NCBI GenBank assembly: GCA_027858865.1 | Contig: JAQIBW010000236.1 | Coordinates: 1 to 10,639 of the forward strand | Direction of reading: 5' to 3' | Source of the DNA: Sulfurimonas sp. | GTDB lineage: Bacteria > Campylobacterota > Campylobacteria > Campylobacterales > Sulfurimonadaceae | DNA length: 10,639 nt | Shown: positions 7,750 to 10,639 of the stretch, in pieces | How the letters are laid out: every line of letters starts with the position of its first letter | Position numbering within the stretch: the stretch's first letter is position 1 | The notes under the pieces: model-generated | What the model saw: only the letters and a program-made list of their open reading frames with translations | What the model was told of the DNA's origin: nothing | The model's database searches: none | Program-made: the position numbers and the translations under genes

Positions 7750-9018
7750 CTACAGACTCTTTGCATGATTTAAAATATCAAAGGCTAGACTTAGCTTATC
7801 AGTTTCTGGAAGTGATTCTTTTCTTTTAGGTGTTATAAACTCTATTTTATTCCTGTCACTTCCAAAGCTAGAAGAGTCTTTTAATACATTTAGACACACT
7901 GCATCTACTTCTTTAGAATCTATCATCCTTGAAGCATTTTTCATTGCAACTTCTTCGGCCATTTCAGCTTTAAAACCAATAGTCGTGATGCCACTTTTAT
8001 CTATGGAGTTTAAAATATCTACCTTTTGTTTTAGACTAAGCTCAAATGTCTCACCCAACATCTCTTTTTTTAGTTTTCCGTCTTGTACATATTCTGGGAC
8101 ATAGTCACTAACTGCTGCCGCCATAAAAAGATATGGTTGTTTTTGAATCAGATGTATTTGCTCATCTCTCAGAAGAGAGGCTTTTGATAGTTTACCTTTT
8201 TTAGCGATGCGAATAGAATCAGTTAGGTACTCTAGCATCTCAAGCGAACTCTCAACGTCAATCGTGTGCATATCCAAAGGAATGTTGTCCTCAAATTTTG
8301 TAGCGATTAGATTTACATCAGCACCTTTACAGTAAAGTGCAGTTGCAAGAGATGAAGCCATCTTTCCGCTAGAGAAATTTGAAAGGTAACGAACATCATC
8401 GATTTTCTCGATTGTTCCTCCTCCCGTGACTATAACTCTTCTATCACTCCAAAACTCATCTTTTAAAAGTGCTCTTGCAGACTGCCAAAATATATCTATT
8501 GGTTCTGCCATTGCACCATCACCCGTAGTTTTACACGCAAGCTCTTTAATCTGAGTGTCTACAGTCTCATAGTTGGCGATAGAGAGCATTTTTAGGTTGC
8601 CCTTAGTTATCGGGTTTTCTATCATGTTTGTATTTGCTGAAGGAGCTATAATCTTTGTCCCAGGAAATGCAAGTGCGCATTGAAGCAGCATATTGTCAGA
8701 TATAGCATTTGCAAGCTTTGCAATAGTGTTTGCAGTTGCAGGAGCAATAACAAAAAGATCAGCCCACTCAGTAGTTTTTATATGGTTATGGTTAGTAACC
8801 CAAGATTCGCTGACATCATCTAAAACTTGGTTGGAAGTTAATGCCTCAAAACTAAGAGGAGTAACAAACTTTTTAGCTGCCTCACTCATTACAACTTTTA
8901 CATCAGCTCCGGCTTTGACAAAGAGTCTGACAAGATCAAGAGATTTATAAACAGCAATAGAGCCGGTCACTCCTAAAAGTATCTTTTTGTCTTTGAGTAA
9001 GTCCGATGGAATAAGCAT
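7750..9018 (-). CDS. coaBC: Bifunctional phosphopantothenoylcysteine decarboxylase / phosphopantothenate-cysteine ligase
   Basis: 422-aa cytoplasmic enzyme of coenzyme A synthesis: the CoaB half joins cysteine to 4'-phosphopantothenate and the FMN-dependent CoaC half decarboxylates the product to 4'-phosphopantetheine. CoaC half (about 1-185): GVTGSIAVYK, H79 in HIKTTEWAD, APATANTIAKLAN, SANTNMIENP (the usual PAMN region, altered to PSAN) and C162 in LACKTTGDG. CoaB half: VIVTGGGTIEKIDDVRYLSNFSSGKM with N214, AAAVSDYVPE, and KLKK (K315, K317, K318). About 20 extra lysine-rich residues (around 270-290) precede AAAVSDY. The ATG at 9018 is chosen because GAGGT (9030-9026) sits 7 nt before it; the in-frame GTG at 9027 overlaps that same Shine-Dalgarno and is rejected. 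First gene of the minus-strand operon. Confidence 0.94.
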   Translation of the reverse strand: MLIPSDLLKDKKILLGVTGSIAVYKSLDLVRLFVKAGADVKVVMSEAAKKFVTPLSFEALTSNQVLDDVSESWVTNHNHIKTTEWADLFVIAPATANTIAKLANAISDNMLLQCALAFPGTKIIAPSANTNMIENPITKGNLKMLSIANYETVDTQIKELACKTTGDGAMAEPIDIFWQSARALLKDEFWSDRRVIVTGGGTIEKIDDVRYLSNFSSGKMASSLATALYCKGADVNLIATKFEDNIPLDMHTIDVESSLEMLEYLTDSIRIAKKGKLSKASLLRDEQIHLIQKQPYLFMAAAVSDYVPEYVQDGKLKKEMLGETFELSLKQKVDILNSIDKSGITTIGFKAEMAEEVAMKNASRMIDSKEVDAVCLNVLKDSSSFGSDRNKIEFITPKRKESLPETDKLSLAFDILNHAKSL

Positions 9019-9025
9019 TAAAATC

Positions 9026-9030
9026 ACCTC
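9026..9030 (-). promoter_or_regulatory. Shine-Dalgarno site deciding the coaBC start
   Basis: GAGGT on the minus strand, 7 nt before the ATG at 9018. An upstream GTG (9027-9025) overlaps this site and so is unlikely to be used. Confidence 0.6.
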
Positions 9031-9046
9031 TATAAATATTTAAAGG

Positions 9047-9052
9047 ATTATA
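9047..9052 (-). promoter_or_regulatory. -10 element of the coaBC operon promoter
   Basis: Minus strand reads TTTGGTATAATCC, with a perfect TATAAT at 9052-9047. Transcription would begin near 9040, giving a short leader of about 22 nt before the coaBC ATG. No -35 consensus is seen at the expected distance, as is common in Campylobacterota. Confidence 0.55.
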
Positions 9053-9081
9053 CCAAATTTATGGGGGAGTATATTTACTTA

Positions 9082-9095
9082 TTGATATATATCAA
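9082..9095. promoter_or_regulatory. Perfect FNR/CRP-family binding palindrome
   Basis: TTGATATATATCAA is a perfect 14-bp palindrome and matches exactly the FNR consensus TTGAT-N4-ATCAA. Its centre (9088/9089) lies about 41 nt upstream of the start point predicted from the TAAAAT at 9117-9122, the classic class II activator position for the cytochrome gene. It lies about 48 nt upstream of the predicted coaBC start point, so an effect on that promoter is also possible. The regulator is not in this window. Confidence 0.65.
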
Positions 9096-9116
9096 GTTAA
9101 CTTTTAGAAACTTAGA

Positions 9117-9122
9117 TAAAAT
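9117..9122 (+). promoter_or_regulatory. Candidate -10 element of the multihaem cytochrome promoter
   Basis: TAAAAT within TTAGATAAAATT. It would place the start point near 9129-9130, leaving a leader of about 25 nt that contains the AAAGGA ribosome-binding site (9141-9146). A better-looking TATAAT at 9130-9135 would start transcription at about 9142, cutting into that site, so it is less likely to be the main -10. Confidence 0.45.
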
Positions 9123-9154
9123 TTCAACTTATAATAATTAAAAGGATTGTTTAT

Positions 9155-10264
9155 ATGAAGACTTTAATCTACATCTTAGCTCTTAGTTCATTACTTTTTG
9201 CATCTGCTGATTCAGCTGATACGGCAGCTTGTAAAAAGTGTCATCCGACTATTTCTGCTGAGTTTCAAAGCTCAATGCATAAAAAATCATCTATATATGA
9301 TGATAAGATTCATAAAGCTGTATGGGATAAACACCCTGCAAAAGCTAAAGGTGACTATAAGTGTGCAAAATGTCATACGCCTAATGCTACAAGTGAAAAT
9401 GCACAGCATGAAGGTATTACTTGTATTAGTTGCCATACTATTACAAATGTTGAAAAACATACTAAGGCAAATAAAAATATATACTCTAAAAAAGATAAAA
9501 CATTTTACTCTGCTGAGGCAGGTCGTGAGAGCGAAAAGGTTAAGTATAAAAAAACAACTTCATGGTGGGGAAATAAGACTACAGTCGGTTCAGCATACCA
9601 TGACATAGACTACACAAACGAAAATTATTACAACGGTAAGATGTGTATGGGTTGTCACTCACATAAACAAAATTCACATGAATTCTCAGTTTGTACTACA
9701 GAAGAAGAGGGTGCTAAAGAGAAGGATTCAAATTGTATCACTTGTCATATGCCAAAAATAGATGGAACTGCTACAACAGTTAGACTAAGTAAACAACACG
9801 CTTTTCATGGTTTCGCAGGTGCAAGAGTTAAACCTGAGATGCTAAGTAAGTATGTAGAGTTTGGTTTTAGCTCATCTGCTAAAGGTTTTGAAGTAGTTGT
9901 AGAAAATAAAGCTCCACATAATCTAATGACACATCCATTAAGAGTGGTTCAACTAAAAGCTACACTTATTAGAGATTCAAAACAAACGGATTTAAAAACT
10001 CATACTTTTGTAAAAGTCATCGGTAAAGATGGTAAACCAGCTATGCCTTGGTTAGCTACACAAGTTGTAAAAGATACTATGATTAAAGCTAATGAGAAAA
10101 GAGTAGTTAAGTTTGATGATGTTCTTAAAAGTGGTGATAAAGTTGAAGTAGTTATTGGTTATTTTATAGTAAATCCTAAAGCAGTTGAAAAGCTAAATCT
10201 TCAAGATGAAAAAGAGATTACTAAGTTTACGGTACTAAAAAGTCAACACTTTGGTGTAGAGTAA
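9155..10264 (+). CDS. Periplasmic five-haem c-type cytochrome (cytochrome c554-like)
   Basis: 369-aa exported protein. The signal peptide is MKTLIYILALSSLLFASA, with cleavage probably after A18. Five CxxCH haem c motifs are present: C26-H30, C70-H74, C90-H94, C164-H168, C194-H198. The SMHKKS near 40-45 and the CHMPK plus HAFHGF near 197-220 are arrangements common in c554-type multihaem cytochromes; His 42, 53, 60, 85, 102, 149, 170, 175, 215 and 218 are possible distal ligands. C180 is a lone Cys. Residues about 232-365 carry no haem motif and look like an all-beta domain rich in Val and Lys. The role is probably periplasmic electron transfer or an oxidoreductase reaction; the substrate cannot be told. 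It lacks the eight-haem layout of hydroxylamine oxidoreductase and the CxxCK of NrfA. The start is fixed by AAAGGA (9141-9146), 8 nt before the ATG. Probable control is by an FNR/CRP-type activator at 9082-9095. Confidence 0.9.
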   Translation: MKTLIYILALSSLLFASADSADTAACKKCHPTISAEFQSSMHKKSSIYDDKIHKAVWDKHPAKAKGDYKCAKCHTPNATSENAQHEGITCISCHTITNVEKHTKANKNIYSKKDKTFYSAEAGRESEKVKYKKTTSWWGNKTTVGSAYHDIDYTNENYYNGKMCMGCHSHKQNSHEFSVCTTEEEGAKEKDSNCITCHMPKIDGTATTVRLSKQHAFHGFAGARVKPEMLSKYVEFGFSSSAKGFEVVVENKAPHNLMTHPLRVVQLKATLIRDSKQTDLKTHTFVKVIGKDGKPAMPWLATQVVKDTMIKANEKRVVKFDDVLKSGDKVEVVIGYFIVNPKAVEKLNLQDEKEITKFTVLKSQHFGVE

Positions 10265-10269
10265 ACTTA

Positions 10270-10294
10270 AACCAGAAGTTAGGTTGTTTTTTTT
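10270..10294 (+). terminator. Weak candidate rho-independent terminator after the cytochrome gene
   Basis: AACC (10270-10273) and GGTT (10282-10285) can form a 4-bp stem with an 8-nt loop, followed by G and eight Ts (10287-10294). An overlapping AACTT/AAGTT stem (10264-10268 with 10276-10280) competes with it. The stem is short, so efficiency is doubtful. Confidence 0.35.
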
Positions 10295-10306
10295 ACGTAA
10301 CTTCTG
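10273..10306. repeat. Perfect 9-bp inverted repeat between convergent genes
   Basis: CAGAAGTTA (10273-10281) and TAACTTCTG (10298-10306) are exact inverted copies with a 16-nt loop that contains the T8 run and the stop codon of the minus-strand HTH gene. The right arm encodes the last residues of that gene. The T-run sits in the loop, so it is not a standard terminator on either strand. Confidence 0.6.
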
Positions 10307-10570
10307 CATCTAAAGTTACAAAAAAATCTTTCACATCAACTTCTAAAGCTATGGATATTTTATAAATATGTTCCAAGTTAAATCTTCTATTTCTAACAGA
10401 ATTTTCTGCATTTGCATAAAATGCAGATGATTTTTGTCCGATCATTAAAGCTAGCTCTAACTGAGTTACTTTTTTTTCTTGTCGAATTTTTTTATATTTA
10501 CTGCAACCTGTTTAATAAACGTTTGGACTTCGTCATCCTTAGTAATACATAAATTTTCAAATAACCTCAA
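10293..10570 (-). pseudogene. XRE-family helix-turn-helix regulator, frameshifted
   Basis: Two minus-strand frames together encode one small DNA-binding protein. From a TTG at 10570 (AAGGA 6 nt upstream, 10581-10577) one frame reads MRLFENLCITKDDEVQTFIK and then QVAVNIKK, up to an A7 tract (T7 on the plus strand, 10487-10493). The next frame continues IRQEKKVTQLELALMIGQKS to the TAA at 10295-10293. Adding one A to the tract gives a continuous 92-aa protein with a standard XRE domain: NIKKIRQEKKVTQLELALMIG is the start of the first helices, NLEHIYKISIALEVDVKDFF the end. This resembles a family of small orphan HTH proteins common in Campylobacterota. Without the added base the first frame stops after FDKKKK and the second has no good start. 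It may be a true pseudogene, a sequencing error in a homopolymer, or a phase-variable state. It converges on the cytochrome gene with a 28-nt gap. Confidence 0.8.
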
Positions 10571-10639
10571 AACTTATCCTTATAACTAATGTGATAAAAA
10601 ATTAACACTAAATTAATTATGTAAAGTTATAATTCATCA

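Noticed and set aside
9019..9027. GTG start for coaBC at 9027
   Set aside because: The GTG is part of the GAGGT Shine-Dalgarno that serves the ATG at 9018, and the added residues are not conserved.
9130..9135. TATAAT as the main -10 of the cytochrome gene
   Set aside because: It would start transcription at about 9142, inside the AAAGGA ribosome-binding site, and would put the FNR box at about -53.
9198..9608. Open plus-strand frame overlapping the first half of the cytochrome gene
   Set aside because: Its product has no recognisable domain and is the shifted reading of a well-supported cytochrome with five CxxCH motifs and a signal peptide.
10273..10306. Inverted repeat as a classic rho-independent terminator
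   Set aside because: The T-run is inside the loop rather than after the stem on either strand, and the stem is AT-rich.
1..10639. tRNA or rRNA genes, CRISPR arrays, insertion sequences, phage genes
   Set aside because: None seen: no cloverleaf-like segments, no spaced direct repeats, no transposase or integrase, and no abrupt change in base or codon use.

Overview
AT-rich bacterial DNA whose gene order and protein styles point to the Campylobacterota, probably a Sulfurimonas-like, free-living, sulfur- or nitrogen-respiring member. The run coaBC, uppS, prepilin peptidase, LptF/G-type permease, truA matches, from memory, the order around Cj0822-Cj0827 of Campylobacter jejuni. The species cannot be named from this window.

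Layout. (1) Positions 3-2448, plus strand: a translationally coupled three-gene cluster of an ABC ATPase, an FtsX/MacB-type permease with a histidine-rich periplasmic loop, and a DUF3299 lipoprotein. Together they resemble the zinc-responsive PA4063-PA4066 cluster of Pseudomonas aeruginosa. The ATPase gene carries an in-frame TGA close to its expected N-terminus, and its start is not visible. (2) Positions 2495-4513, plus: a 672-aa membrane-anchored alkaline-phosphatase-fold transferase of the LTA synthase/phosphoglycerol transferase family, apparently with its own promoter. (3) Positions 9018-4514, minus: a compact five-gene operon coaBC-uppS-prepilin peptidase-lptF/G-truA, combining coenzyme A synthesis, undecaprenyl carrier synthesis, prepilin processing, LPS transport and tRNA modification, with gaps of 8 nt or less or single-base overlaps. 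(4) Positions 9019-9154: a divergent intergenic region with a perfect FNR-type palindrome placed for class II activation of the cytochrome gene. (5) Positions 9155-10264, plus: a secreted five-haem c-type cytochrome. (6) Positions 10570-10293, minus: a small XRE/HTH regulator broken by a one-base frameshift in a homopolymer.

How they fit together. The first cluster looks like a metal-linked envelope ABC system; it and the DUF3299 lipoprotein are probably one functional unit. The minus-strand operon is housekeeping. The cytochrome looks like an anaerobic or electron-acceptor-controlled periplasmic electron carrier or oxidoreductase. No tRNA, rRNA, CRISPR array, insertion sequence or phage gene was seen. 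The most notable points are the perfect FNR-like box with ideal spacing, the two broken reading frames (ABC ATPase 5' end and XRE gene), and the His-rich loop beside a DUF3299 lipoprotein.
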